A stretch of DNA of 64,000 nucleotides from Anaerolineae bacterium. GTDB taxonomy: Bacteria > Chloroflexota > Anaerolineae > Aggregatilineales > Phototrophicaceae. Of this stretch, positions 8,628 through 17,731 are shown one piece after another. The notes beneath the pieces were generated by a model that saw only the letters and a list, made by a program, of their open reading frames with translations, did no database searches and was not told where the DNA came from. The translations under genes were made by a program, and so were the position numbers. Numbering within the stretch: position 1 is the first letter of the stretch; every line of letters begins with the position of its first letter. The stretch spans positions 47,209-111,208 of the forward strand of contig JANWYT010000007.1 of NCBI GenBank assembly GCA_025055175.1, in the 5' to 3' direction.

Positions 8628-11600
8628 CTAGAAGCCGCTCATCTGGCTGAGGTCGGCGCGGCCTTCGCTCAGGGCGCTGATCGCTTGTAGCAGGGCTAGG
8701 CGGGCTTGGCGCACGGCCTGATCGTCCACGTTGACCATGACCGAGTCGAAGAAAGCGCGGATGAGCGGCACGAGCGGTGCGAAACTATCCAGGAACGCGC
8801 CGACGTTGTCCTGTGGTCTGAGCGCAGTCTGGGCCTGACGCAAGCCATCCAATAGGGCGCGTTCAGCGGGTTCTTGCAAGCGGCTCTCATCCAACGGATA
8901 GCGCTGGCTCTCGCTGCGGGTAATGCGCACACAGCGTGCAAAGTTGTCTAGCAGCGCTTCCCACGAGTCGCGCTGCGTCCATTGGTGCAGCTCACCCGCC
9001 CCCACATAAGCGCGGTAGGGGTTGAAGCCCTGGGCTGCCAGGACAGCGTTCATGACGTCGCGCGGGTAGCTGGTCTCCTCGGCCAGCAAGGCGTCCAGGC
9101 GTCCGCGCATGAACTCAGCCAAATTGGCTAGCGTGCCTTCGTCGACGGGTACGGGCTGGACTTGGGCCGCCAGCGCCAGCAACTCGCGCACATCCACCGC
9201 AATTTGGTGGCGGATGAGGATTTGCAGCACCCCCAGGGCAGCGCGGCGCAGGCCGTAAGGATCGCTGGTGGCCTTCGGCGCCAGCCCAACGGCGAACAGG
9301 CCGACCAGGCTGTCCAGCTTATCGGCCAGGGCCAACAGGACGCCGCCAGCGCTGTGCGGCACGCTGTCGCCGGCCCCGCGCGGCTGCCAGTGTTCGGCGA
9401 TGGCCTGGGCGACGGAAGCAGGCTGACCTTCACGCAGGGCGTATTCGCGGCCCATCGTGCCTTGCAGGCTGGTCATCTCCACCACCATCTGCGTCGCCAG
9501 ATCGGCTTTGGCTAGGGCAGCAGCCTGACGCGCCACGTCCAGCGCTTCTCCCGCCAAGCCCAGCGGCGCGGCCAGCAAGTCAACCAGGCGCACCAAACGC
9601 TGATTCTTGTCGTACATGCTGCCCAACTTCTCTTGAAAGGTGAGCGTCTTCAGGCGCGGCAGATAGTCTGCCAGCGGCTTCTTGACGTCTTGACGGAAGA
9701 AGTAATCGGCATCGCTGAAGCGCGCGCGCAACACGTGTTCATTGCCATGTATCACCTTGTCCAGGTGTTCGGCGTCGCCGTTGCGCACCGTGATGAAGTA
9801 GGGCATGAGCTGACCCTGGCTGTCTTGGACGGGGAAATAGCGTTGCTTGTCGCGCATGACCGTCACCAACACGTCGCGCGGCAGCTCTAGATACTTGGCA
9901 TCGAACGTGCCGCGCAGAGCCGTCGGCGACTCCACTAGGTTGACCACCTCCAACAGAAGATCGAGGTCTTCCGGTACTTCGCCGCCCACTTCCAGCGCCA
10001 GGTCATGCACCTGCTGGCGAATGCTGGCCAAGCGCGCTTCCTGATCGACCAGGATACTGTTAGCCTGCATGACCTCCAGATAGTCTTCGGCGCGGGCCAG
10101 CGAGATGAGGGGCGAGCCGTGAGGACGCAGGCCCCGCGTCTCGCGTCCGCTGATGACGCCGGCGTAGCTGAACGGCACGACTTGATCGCCTAGCAGGGCT
10201 ACAATCCAACGCAAAGGCCGCGAGAAGGCCACGCCGCTCTCATTCCAGCGCATGGATTTGCCGAATTTAACGTCGCTGAGCAGCTTCGGCATGGCTTCTG
10301 CTAGGACTTCAGCGCTAGGCTTGCCCGCCTCTCGTACCAGGGCCACGACGTAGCGACCACCGTCCATCTCTTCCACGCGCAGCTCGCCTACGTCCACGCC
10401 CTTGCCTCTGGCGAAGCCAATGGCGGCCTGGGTAGGCTTGCCATCTTTGTCGAAGGCGCGCTCGGCAGGTGGGCCTTTGGCGACGTATTCCTGATCGCGC
10501 TGACGCGGCGCCAGGTCTTTCACTAGGACTACCAGGCGACGCGGCGTGGCGAACACGTCGAAGTCGCCATAGTCTAGACGCAGGTCTTCTAACAGGCCAG
10601 CCATCAAGCCCTGGAGCTGGGGCGTGGCTGCGTCTACGTCGGCGGCAGGCAGCTCTTCAACGCCCAGTTCTAACAGAAAATCGGCTCCTTGGGGCGGGGT
10701 CACCACAGGCTGCGGCTGGAAAACAGGCAGAGTCACGCCCCAGACGCTGCCCATCTTGAGCAGCGGGTAGCCCAGAGCTTCGCGCTTAGCGACGTAGGCG
10801 CGGGCCACGTCGCGCGTCATGTCGCGCATACGGCGGAAGAAAGCAGCGCGCTCTGTGACGCCAATCGCCCCGCGCGTGTCCAGCACATTGAACAAGTGGC
10901 TGCATTTGAGGACGTAGTCATAAGCGCTGATGATGGCGCCGCCGCGCAAGGCGCTGGCCACTTCACGCTCGTAGGTGGCGTAGACTTGGCGCAGCGCGTC
11001 TACGTCGGCAATGTCGAAGTAGTAACGGCAGTGTTCCACCTCTTCTTGGAACATCATATCGGCATAGCTCAGGTCGCCCAGCCATTCAATTTGCCAGGCA
11101 CTCTCGCGGTTTTGCAAAGCCAGCACAATACGCTCCACGCCGTAGGTAATCTCGACAGCGACCGGGTTCAGCTCCATGCCAGCAGCCTGCTGGAAGTAAG
11201 TGAACTGGGTGATCTCCTGACCATCCAGCCATACCTCCCAGCCCAAGCCCCACGCGCCTAGGGCCGGCGACTCCCAGTTATCTTCCACGAAGCGAATGTC
11301 GTGTTCGCGCGGGTTGATCCCCAGCGCTTCCAACGATTGCAGGTAAAGTTCCTGAGGGTTGCCAGGATCGGGCTTGAGAATGACCTGATACTGATAGTAT
11401 TTCTGCATACGATTAGGATTGTCGCCGTAGCGCCCATCGTCGGGGCGCACGCTGGGTTCAACGTAGGCTACGCGCCAGGGTTCTGGCCCTAGCACGCGCA
11501 ACAACGTGGCTGGGTTGCCTGTGCCAGCCCCCACCTGGACGTTGTACGGCTCCCAGATGGCGCAGCCCTGCGCCGCCCAAAACTCGTGCAGTTTGAGGAT

Positions 11601-11630
11601 GACTTGTTGGAAGTTCAAGGCTTTGGCCAT
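8628..11630 (-). CDS. glyQS: Glycyl-tRNA synthetase, alpha and beta chains fused
   Basis: About 1000 residues that charge tRNA-Gly. The first ~290 residues match the bacterial alpha subunit ([12 protein letters not shown] near the start, then motif regions [21 protein letters not shown] and YGVERI). After a short linker the beta-subunit sequence begins ([11 protein letters not shown]). It ends with the helical anticodon-binding C-terminus. Most bacteria encode the two chains separately; the single-chain form is known in some lineages such as Chlamydia. The ATG at 11630 has an RBS-like AGGACGAG. The more distal ATG at 11660 lies only about 10 nt from the TATAAT box, too close to be in the transcript leader, so 11630 is preferred. 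Confidence 0.95.
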   Translation of the reverse strand: MAKALNFQQVILKLHEFWAAQGCAIWEPYNVQVGAGTGNPATLLRVLGPEPWRVAYVEPSVRPDDGRYGDNPNRMQKYYQYQVILKPDPGNPQELYLQSLEALGINPREHDIRFVEDNWESPALGAWGLGWEVWLDGQEITQFTYFQQAAGMELNPVAVEITYGVERIVLALQNRESAWQIEWLGDLSYADMMFQEEVEHCRYYFDIADVDALRQVYATYEREVASALRGGAIISAYDYVLKCSHLFNVLDTRGAIGVTERAAFFRRMRDMTRDVARAYVAKREALGYPLLKMGSVWGVTLPVFQPQPVVTPPQGADFLLELGVEELPAADVDAATPQLQGLMAGLLEDLRLDYGDFDVFATPRRLVVLVKDLAPRQRDQEYVAKGPPAERAFDKDGKPTQAAIGFARGKGVDVGELRVEEMDGGRYVVALVREAGKPSAEVLAEAMPKLLSDVKFGKSMRWNESGVAFSRPLRWIVALLGDQVVPFSYAGVISGRETRGLRPHGSPLISLARAEDYLEVMQANSILVDQEARLASIRQQVHDLALEVGGEVPEDLDLLLEVVNLVESPTALRGTFDAKYLELPRDVLVTVMRDKQRYFPVQDSQGQLMPYFITVRNGDAEHLDKVIHGNEHVLRARFSDADYFFRQDVKKPLADYLPRLKTLTFQEKLGSMYDKNQRLVRLVDLLAAPLGLAGEALDVARQAAALAKADLATQMVVEMTSLQGTMGREYALREGQPASVAQAIAEHWQPRGAGDSVPHSAGGVLLALADKLDSLVGLFAVGLAPKATSDPYGLRRAALGVLQILIRHQIAVDVRELLALAAQVQPVPVDEGTLANLAEFMRGRLDALLAEETSYPRDVMNAVLAAQGFNPYRAYVGAGELHQWTQRDSWEALLDNFARCVRITRSESQRYPLDESRLQEPAERALLDGLRQAQTALRPQDNVGAFLDSFAPLVPLIRAFFDSVMVNVDDQAVRQARLALLQAISALSEGRADLSQMSGF

Positions 11631-11668
11631 GTATCGCTCGTCCTGTTCGGCATAGATCATGGCGCTGC

Positions 11669-11674
11669 ATTATA
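11669..11674 (-). promoter_or_regulatory. Putative -10 box of glyQS
   Basis: TATAAT on the minus strand within GCTATAATGC, about 40 bp before the preferred ATG at 11630. Transcription would begin near or inside the alternative ATG codon at 11660. Confidence 0.5.
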
Positions 11675-11790
11675 GCGGAAAGCCTGGCCTGAGAATACAG
11701 GCCAGGAGCTGTCTTGAGGAGCGGCCCAATGCTACAATCAAGCAAGAATGACAAAGCACGACTCATCTGCGTCATCTTCGGAGGGAGACG

Positions 11791-11985
11791 ATGAGAGATT
11801 TGCGTCCTTTGACCCTCAGCCTGGTTTTGGCCTTGTGCGCCACCCTGCCCGTCCTGGCTCAGGAAGAAGCCGCTCCCGCGCCCACTGGCGTGACCGTGCT
11901 GCTGCTACTAGTCGGCATAGGCGCTGTGGCCCTGATCGGCTTCGTGGTCAACGCACGGGAGAGCAAAAACCAGGACGGAAGCTAA
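11791..11985 (+). CDS. Small exported single-pass membrane protein
   Basis: A 64-residue protein of unknown function. Residues 1-23 look like a signal peptide ending LPVLAQ-EE. A short Ala/Pro linker follows, then a strongly hydrophobic helix (about 33-53, TVLLLLVGIGAVALIGFVV) and a polar tail (NARESKNQDGS). The start is supported by GGAGGGAG about 8 nt upstream. Its TAA overlaps the stop codon of the convergent VWA gene by 4 nt. The short size and topology suggest an accessory subunit of a membrane complex, but no partner is evident. Confidence 0.65.
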   Translation: MRDLRPLTLSLVLALCATLPVLAQEEAAPAPTGVTVLLLLVGIGAVALIGFVVNARESKNQDGS

Positions 11986-14786
11986 GCGTCAGTTCCATCT
12001 TGTCCATCTTGGCGTTGGCGACGCTTGCGCACCATCTCAGCGATGGCTTGGCGCGTGCCTTTGACAGTTTGCTCCGCAGGAGTGATGGGCGCAGACGGCG
12101 CGCTGGGCAACCGAAGACTGCTCGGCGCGTCGTCTGTTGTGCGTTGACGAGCGCGATCTTTGGCCACCTGGAGCTGAGTCAGGAAGAGCGGCGCGCTAGG
12201 ACGAGCAGGACGCAGCTTGGCCCACAAGGCGCGCCAGTCCTCGCGGCTCAGAACCAGGCGGCGCAGGGCCACGTCTAGCGGCCAAAGCAGCAAGGCCAAG
12301 AGCAACAACACGGGCGCAAGCGGCGCGCGGGACTCTTGAGCGGGCAGATTGCGGTCGAAGCTAGCGCGCGGCTCGGTGCTCAGGTCAAGTCCGCCCGTTT
12401 GGCGCGCTACGTCCGCCAGGAGGGCATCGTTCTCAGGGCGCAGCGGCCCGTATTCCGCCGAGTAGCCCAGCGTCCAGCCCGTCAAGGCGCGGCTCTCGCC
12501 CTGAGCATCGCTGACGGCCAGGAAGTAAGCGCCCTCGACGTCAGGAGTGAAGGTTGCCTCGTAGCGTCCGCTGGCGGTCTGCTCCAGCACCAGCGTGCGG
12601 CTTGTACCATCAGGGGCGGATAAGTTGGCGCTGAGGGCCAGGTCGTCGCGGAAAGCGCCCTCGGCGTCCAGAGCGTCTACGATCAGGCGGGCGCGCCCAT
12701 CTGCTTGTAGGCTCACCTGCGCTTGCAGATCGTCGGCGCGGCGCATGATCGTCCAGCCGATGAGCTGCCCCCACCAGACGGCAGCCTGATCCCAGGCAGC
12801 CCAGGCCGCCGCCCAACGCGCGCCTGCGTCGCTGGTGAAGGCCGCCACCCTGCCCAGGCCGTAGGGCCACACCGCCAGGATGGGATCATCATACGGCTGA
12901 CCGCTACCCAGCAACACGCTAGCCGACTCTTTGGGGGTGCTGGCGACGTAACCGCGCAAGAGCGGCAGCGCGCTTAGCCCCTCCAGAATAGGATGAGAGG
13001 CGCGCAGTGGGATGAAATCACGCTCCACGCTGTAGGCGCGGCTGGCGAAGGCCATCTCTTGGACGAAGATGCGCGGCAGTTGGCGCGAATCAGCGACGGC
13101 GTGATACTGGCCCTGACCAGCAGCAGCCATTTGCTCCAGCACCTGAGGCTGGCCCACCCCCAAGCCGATGACCGATAGGGTGATGCCCGCGCGGTTCAGC
13201 TCAGCGACGCGCTCCACCAACTGCCGATCCTGCGAAATGCCGTCGCTCAGCAGGATCAGATGGCGCGCTTCGACCTCTTGTTCGGCCAGAAGCGCCGGCG
13301 CTGCCAGGTTGATCCCGGCCAAGAGGCTCGTGCCGCCACCGGGCTGCATACTGGCCACGCGCTCTTGCAAGATCAGCATGTCATCAGCAGGCTGGAAAGG
13401 GGCGACGAATTGCGCCTGCTGGTCGAAGCCGATCACCGCCACGCGATCATCAGGCTGGAGCAACTCTGCTGACAATAGCACAGCTTGCTGAGCCAATTGT
13501 AGGTTGGTGAAGCGCCCGTCTACATCTAGGGCGCTCATGCTGCCGCTGCGATCCAGCACGAAAGCGACGGCTAGGCGCGGCAGGCGCTGGCGATCCTTGA
13601 GGCGCATATCGACTGGGGAGAGTTCTTCCAACGGGGTGCGCTCATAGCCACCCAGGGCGAAGGCTCGGTCGCCGCCGATGAGGACTAGGCCGCCGCCCAG
13701 TTCGCCTACGTAGGCACGCAAGGCCAAGAGCTGTCGAGCTGAGAAGGCGCTGGCGGGCAAATTGACTAGGACTACGCTAGCTGCATCCGCCAGGGCGGCG
13801 CTGCTGGCGGGCAGTTCGTCAGGACGGCGCTGCTCGGCTTGCAGGCCCGCCGCCTTCAGCGCCGCCGCCAACGCCTGAGCTTGCGCGTCGTCTTGCTGGC
13901 TGACCACCCAGACACGCTCTGGGCCGCTGACGCGCGTCACCGCCGAGAGGACGTTGTTGCGCGTCGTACGATCCGCGCTCTGAGGCAGGATGCGCGCTTC
14001 CAGGCCCTGGAAGCCGCTGTCCTGGGCGACCTGACCCAAACTAAAGCGGTTCTCCCCTGCTCGCAGCACCACCGACTCTTCGGCTGCTAGCGCCCCGTTG
14101 GCGAAGAGCTGGAGGACGGCCGCCGTCGGCGCGTCAGCGCTGATGAGCGCTTCCACGTCGTAGCGCTGGCCTTCGCCCACCTGGGGCGGGGCGCTGAGCG
14201 CCAACAGGCGCACATCGGGGCGCGTGTCTTGTGCTACGGGGAAGACGCTGATCTCGACGCCCTGAGCGCGGGCGCGCTCGGCAGCGGCGCGGGTCTCGCC
14301 GCGCGTGGCTTGGCCATCGCCCATCAGCACCAGGCGGCGCGCTCCGCCCAGAGGCAGCAAGGCTAAGCCCGCCTGGATAGCCTGAGCAATGTCGGTCTGG
14401 TCAGGACGGGCAGCGCTGGCGTCTAGGCTGGCAGGGGGCTGTCCACCCTCTCCCAGGGCGCGCACGAGCTGCGTTTGACCGCCATAGGCCAGCACGGCCC
14501 ACAGGTCGTCAGCAGCGCGTCCGGCCAGCGCTTGGGCGATGAAATCCAGCTGGGCCTGACGGCCTGCGGGCGGCACGCTGTCGGAGACATCCACCAAGAA
14601 GACGACGGCCAGGCGATCTAGGCGCTGCACCACCTGAGCGCCCGCTAGGGCCAACACCAACGCCGACCAGATCAGGGCGCGCAAGCCTGCCTGTCCCCAG
14701 TGACGAGCCGTGCGCGGGCGCAGCAAGATCACCCCCAGGGGCAGGGCCAGCAGCAGGATCAACCAGGCAGGTTGGGAGAAGCTCAT
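11982..14786 (-). CDS. Membrane-anchored protein with two VWA domains and a glutamine-amidotransferase-like region
   Basis: 934 residues. Two N-terminal membrane segments (about 5-25 and 35-55) precede a first von Willebrand factor A domain whose MIDAS-type motif DVSDS begins at D66. A glutamine-amidotransferase-like alpha/beta region follows. A second VWA domain has a canonical DRSGS at D412. A beta-sandwich/GATase-like part, a C-terminal membrane helix (about 815-835) and a basic tail complete it. The layout resembles BatA/BatB-like and DUF4159-type proteins, in which VWA domains bind protein partners through a metal ion at the cell surface. The start overlaps the stop of the SGNH gene by 4 nt (ATGA), so the two form an operon. 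Confidence 0.85.
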   Translation of the reverse strand: MSFSQPAWLILLLALPLGVILLRPRTARHWGQAGLRALIWSALVLALAGAQVVQRLDRLAVVFLVDVSDSVPPAGRQAQLDFIAQALAGRAADDLWAVLAYGGQTQLVRALGEGGQPPASLDASAARPDQTDIAQAIQAGLALLPLGGARRLVLMGDGQATRGETRAAAERARAQGVEISVFPVAQDTRPDVRLLALSAPPQVGEGQRYDVEALISADAPTAAVLQLFANGALAAEESVVLRAGENRFSLGQVAQDSGFQGLEARILPQSADRTTRNNVLSAVTRVSGPERVWVVSQQDDAQAQALAAALKAAGLQAEQRRPDELPASSAALADAASVVLVNLPASAFSARQLLALRAYVGELGGGLVLIGGDRAFALGGYERTPLEELSPVDMRLKDRQRLPRLAVAFVLDRSGSMSALDVDGRFTNLQLAQQAVLLSAELLQPDDRVAVIGFDQQAQFVAPFQPADDMLILQERVASMQPGGGTSLLAGINLAAPALLAEQEVEARHLILLSDGISQDRQLVERVAELNRAGITLSVIGLGVGQPQVLEQMAAAGQGQYHAVADSRQLPRIFVQEMAFASRAYSVERDFIPLRASHPILEGLSALPLLRGYVASTPKESASVLLGSGQPYDDPILAVWPYGLGRVAAFTSDAGARWAAAWAAWDQAAVWWGQLIGWTIMRRADDLQAQVSLQADGRARLIVDALDAEGAFRDDLALSANLSAPDGTSRTLVLEQTASGRYEATFTPDVEGAYFLAVSDAQGESRALTGWTLGYSAEYGPLRPENDALLADVARQTGGLDLSTEPRASFDRNLPAQESRAPLAPVLLLLALLLWPLDVALRRLVLSREDWRALWAKLRPARPSAPLFLTQLQVAKDRARQRTTDDAPSSLRLPSAPSAPITPAEQTVKGTRQAIAEMVRKRRQRQDGQDGTDA

Positions 14787-15976
14787 GGCAGGGCCGCCAG
14801 TGCGCGCAAGTCCAGGCCTTCCAGCCAGAGGGCCAGGTTCTCAGCCAAGACGCGGTTGCCCAGTGGATTGAGATGCATGTCGTCGCTGTAGTATAGGGCT
14901 ACGCCTTCATCTGCTGCTTGGCGCAGGTCGGGCAGGGCATCGTAGCAGCGCAGAGCCAGCGCTTCACACAAGCTCAGCATGGCCAGGCGAGCGCTAGCGA
15001 GTTGGTCGATAGCCTGCTGGCCCAGGATGGGCGCGGTCAGCGGCGCGTAAACTTCCTCGCGGGTAGGGATGAGGACGACGACCATTTGGCCGCCCCAAGC
15101 CTCCACCCTGTTACGAGCTTCTTCGAACGCGGCGCGGCTGAGCTTCAGGCCCGCTTGATTCTGGGGACGGCTCATATCCAGAGCTTGCAGCTCATATTGG
15201 CCGCCGAAGTGCAGGACATGTTCACGGTTTGGGCCATAGCGCACGCTGTAAGGCTTGACGAACAAGGCTTCGCCGGCTGGAGCATTGACCACGCGACCCG
15301 CCAGGATAGTTTCGATGACGGCCCAAGCAGCGCTATGGCGACGCAGCCAGGCGCGCAGGCCCGCTTCTTCTGCCGCCGAGGCGGCCTCATCGTCGATGGG
15401 CAACATGTCTTTGCGGAAGACAGCCAGGCCGTAATCGTCGTTGAAGTCGTTGCCGAAGAACTGCCAGATGACCAGCGGGGCGCGCAGTGGCTCGGCGAAG
15501 TCGCGCAAGATTCGGGCGTGGCTTTGGCTGCCCGTCACCGGCTGGGACAGATTGACCAGGCGCAGGCCCAAGCGCTGACCCAACACATCGACCCAGCAAT
15601 CCATCTGCTCGGTGAAGCACAGGCCAAACGAATCGCCGACTACCACGCCATCGACGAAGAAGTCGATCGGGCGGGTGCGGAAGCCGATCCCGCCGCCTGG
15701 CCATAGCTCCACCGTCGAAAGGCGGAAAGCGACGCTGGGGCTGCCATACTGCAAGGCGTCCTGCAAGCCAGGACGCAAGGCCCAGTAGTGATCGCGGTTT
15801 TGCACCCAGGCTGGCGTCCACGACTCAGCATAGGGCGTGCCATAGGTGGCCCAGCGCGCCGCCTGGCCCATGAGGCCAGGCAGTTGGTTGGCCAGCAGGC
15901 GCGCCCCCACTTCGAAGAGCAGGGCGCTGAGCAACGCGTTGAAGGCGAAGAAAGCAGCGATTTTCAGGGCGCGCAT
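14783..15976 (-). CDS. Membrane-anchored SGNH/GDSL-type hydrolase-like protein
   Basis: 397 residues with one N-terminal membrane segment (about 5-25) and an extracytoplasmic SGNH-hydrolase fold. Block I GDSF carries the nucleophilic serine. A later WQFFGNDFND supplies the block III Asn. YYSDDMHLNPLGN near the C-terminus gives the D-x-x-H of block V. Proteins of this kind include AlgJ/AlgX-like acyl-transferases and esterases acting on polysaccharides or lipids. The first gene of a two-gene operon with the VWA protein. AGAGGA lies before the ATG, and a TAGAAT box at 16008-16013 could be its -10. Confidence 0.78.
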   Translation of the reverse strand: MRALKIAAFFAFNALLSALLFEVGARLLANQLPGLMGQAARWATYGTPYAESWTPAWVQNRDHYWALRPGLQDALQYGSPSVAFRLSTVELWPGGGIGFRTRPIDFFVDGVVVGDSFGLCFTEQMDCWVDVLGQRLGLRLVNLSQPVTGSQSHARILRDFAEPLRAPLVIWQFFGNDFNDDYGLAVFRKDMLPIDDEAASAAEEAGLRAWLRRHSAAWAVIETILAGRVVNAPAGEALFVKPYSVRYGPNREHVLHFGGQYELQALDMSRPQNQAGLKLSRAAFEEARNRVEAWGGQMVVVLIPTREEVYAPLTAPILGQQAIDQLASARLAMLSLCEALALRCYDALPDLRQAADEGVALYYSDDMHLNPLGNRVLAENLALWLEGLDLRALAALP

Positions 15977-16049
15977 GGTGTCCTCTCGCAGGCACAGACT
16001 GCGCCCTATTCTACTTTGCGCGTCCTATAACAGGCAGTGTGACTAGCGC

Positions 16050-17636
16050 TCAGCGCAAATCTTCCAGGCGTTCGCGGGCGAAGCGCACGTATTGCTTGAG
16101 TTCGTCGCGCGGGGCCATGCGCTCCAGAGCGTCCTCAAGCTGCTCCAGAGTGTCGGCGATGAGCGCCTGTACACGTTCCAACTGCTGGTTTTTCTGCTCC
16201 AGGCTGCGGTAAGCTTCTCGAATCTCTTCAGCACTCTGGCGACTCTTGCTCACGTCAGTCGCCACCCCGATAACAGTCGTCACCGTCCCTTGACTGTTGC
16301 GGATGGGCTGATATTGTGTGATGAACTGGGCGTCGCCTAACTGAGCAGCAGACGTACCTTCCTGACCCTGGAGGGCTTGACGCATGGTGACCAAGTCCAG
16401 GCCCAACTGGTCGGCGACTGCGCTAGCGTCCTTGCCGACGATCTGAGCGGCGTCCAGGCTCAGAGTCTGGACGCTGCTACCCTGCACGCTGGTGATCGTC
16501 TCATTTTTGTCAACTGTCCAGAGCAGCAGCGGAGCATTGTCGACCACAGTGCGCAGGCGCTCTTCGCTCTCGCGGATGGCGCGGCGCGACTCGTCTAGGC
16601 GCTCTAACATGCCGTTGATGGCCTGAGACAGGTTGCTGATCTCCTCATCACCGCGCACCTTCACTCGTTCGCCCGTCTTTTCAGCACTGATCTGTCCCAC
16701 GTCTTTGCTCAGCAGGCTGAGATGGCGCAGGACGTTGACCTCCAACAAGGTGAGCATAGCCCCACCTAGCACAACGCCGCTCACAATTAGGACAACAGTG
16801 AAGATGGTAATCGTATTTTGGCCCTGCACAGCCAATTCGCGTGGTAGGAGCAAGCGCACATAGAAGGCTGTCTGTCCGTTCAGGTCTGGTATGCGCAGGA
16901 TACCTTCAGTGTACTCTGAGTTGATGGCCTGAATTAGGCGCGGGTTGTCGGTGCTGAGCGCCTGTATGGTGGCAGCGCGAGCCAGCACATCCTGAGGGGC
17001 GTTGCTCAGGTCGGGCAGCAGGCGCTCTAGCTCCAAGCCCAGGGCGCGCGCCATATCGTCCATGCGATCATCGTCTATGCGCTGAGCGAAGATCATCGTG
17101 CCAGCGCTTGGCCCTTGCAGGCGACTGGTGAGGATGTTGCTGGCGATGACCAGCAGAAGATCATCGGCGGCAAAGGCGACTCCAGCGCGCGTCTCTGTCA
17201 GGTCGCTCAGGCGGGTGAAGCGCTCGTTCAGCAGAGCTTCGCGCACTTCAAAGGGGAAGTCAGTGCTGCTCACGGTCTGGCGATTGATGGCGCGCTCGGC
17301 GATGACCTCGCCTTGCGCGTCAATGGCAAAGGCGTAATCAACGCTGATGTTGGCTAGAATTTCGTCGGGCCACTCGCGCTCGACGAAGTCTTCGTACTCT
17401 CCTCTGCCAAAGGCGTATGAGCCGTCCCAGTGCGCCCAACTGCGATTCACGGTGCGCAGATTCACAAACATGGCGTCGATAGCGTTGGCCACGCGCGACA
17501 GATTTTGATCGGTGCGCTGTGCTTCGGCGCGGCTGTAGCTCTCCAGTAGAACGAATCGAGAAAGAGTCAGAACGAAGATGACGAGGACAGCCAGGGTGAC
17601 CGTGACGATGAGCAAGGTGCGGTTGCGGAGCGTCAT
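16050..17636 (-). CDS. CHASE4-HAMP-PAS sensor-like membrane protein without output domain (copy 1)
   Basis: 528 residues. TM1 is at about 8-30, then an extracytoplasmic CHASE4-like sensory domain (about 35-265, with SWAHWDGSYAF and SNILTSRLQGPSAG). TM2 (about 275-297), a HAMP linker (about 298-352), one PAS/PAC domain (about 360-478, ending VIGVATDVSKS) and a C-terminal coiled coil follow. There is no histidine kinase, GGDEF, EAL or chemoreceptor signalling domain, so the output must go through a partner or through the coiled coil. It aligns without a gap over the full length with the next gene, also 528 residues, so the pair is a tandem duplication. A TATAAT box at 17675-17680 gives it its own promoter. 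Confidence 0.8.
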   Translation of the reverse strand: MTLRNRTLLIVTVTLAVLVIFVLTLSRFVLLESYSRAEAQRTDQNLSRVANAIDAMFVNLRTVNRSWAHWDGSYAFGRGEYEDFVEREWPDEILANISVDYAFAIDAQGEVIAERAINRQTVSSTDFPFEVREALLNERFTRLSDLTETRAGVAFAADDLLLVIASNILTSRLQGPSAGTMIFAQRIDDDRMDDMARALGLELERLLPDLSNAPQDVLARAATIQALSTDNPRLIQAINSEYTEGILRIPDLNGQTAFYVRLLLPRELAVQGQNTITIFTVVLIVSGVVLGGAMLTLLEVNVLRHLSLLSKDVGQISAEKTGERVKVRGDEEISNLSQAINGMLERLDESRRAIRESEERLRTVVDNAPLLLWTVDKNETITSVQGSSVQTLSLDAAQIVGKDASAVADQLGLDLVTMRQALQGQEGTSAAQLGDAQFITQYQPIRNSQGTVTTVIGVATDVSKSRQSAEEIREAYRSLEQKNQQLERVQALIADTLEQLEDALERMAPRDELKQYVRFARERLEDLR

Positions 17637-17674
17637 GTTCAGCCATTCATCTCAACAGTCGATACGCTGAGCAA

Positions 17675-17680
17675 ATTATA
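17675..17680 (-). promoter_or_regulatory. Putative -10 box of the copy-1 sensor gene
   Basis: TATAAT on the minus strand in GGCTATAATTTG, 38 bp before the ATG at 17636. The spacing to a -35-like TTAACA is too long (21 bp), so only the -10 is convincing. Confidence 0.4.
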
Positions 17681-17731
17681 GCCTTCCTTGCTCAGGATGC
17701 ATGTTAAGGTTCATAGGCCTCTGTGTGACGG

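Noticed and set aside
14918..15706. A 262-codon plus-strand frame opposite the SGNH gene
   Set aside because: The minus-strand gene has the SGNH blocks and is coupled to the VWA gene; the plus frame has no RBS or motif.
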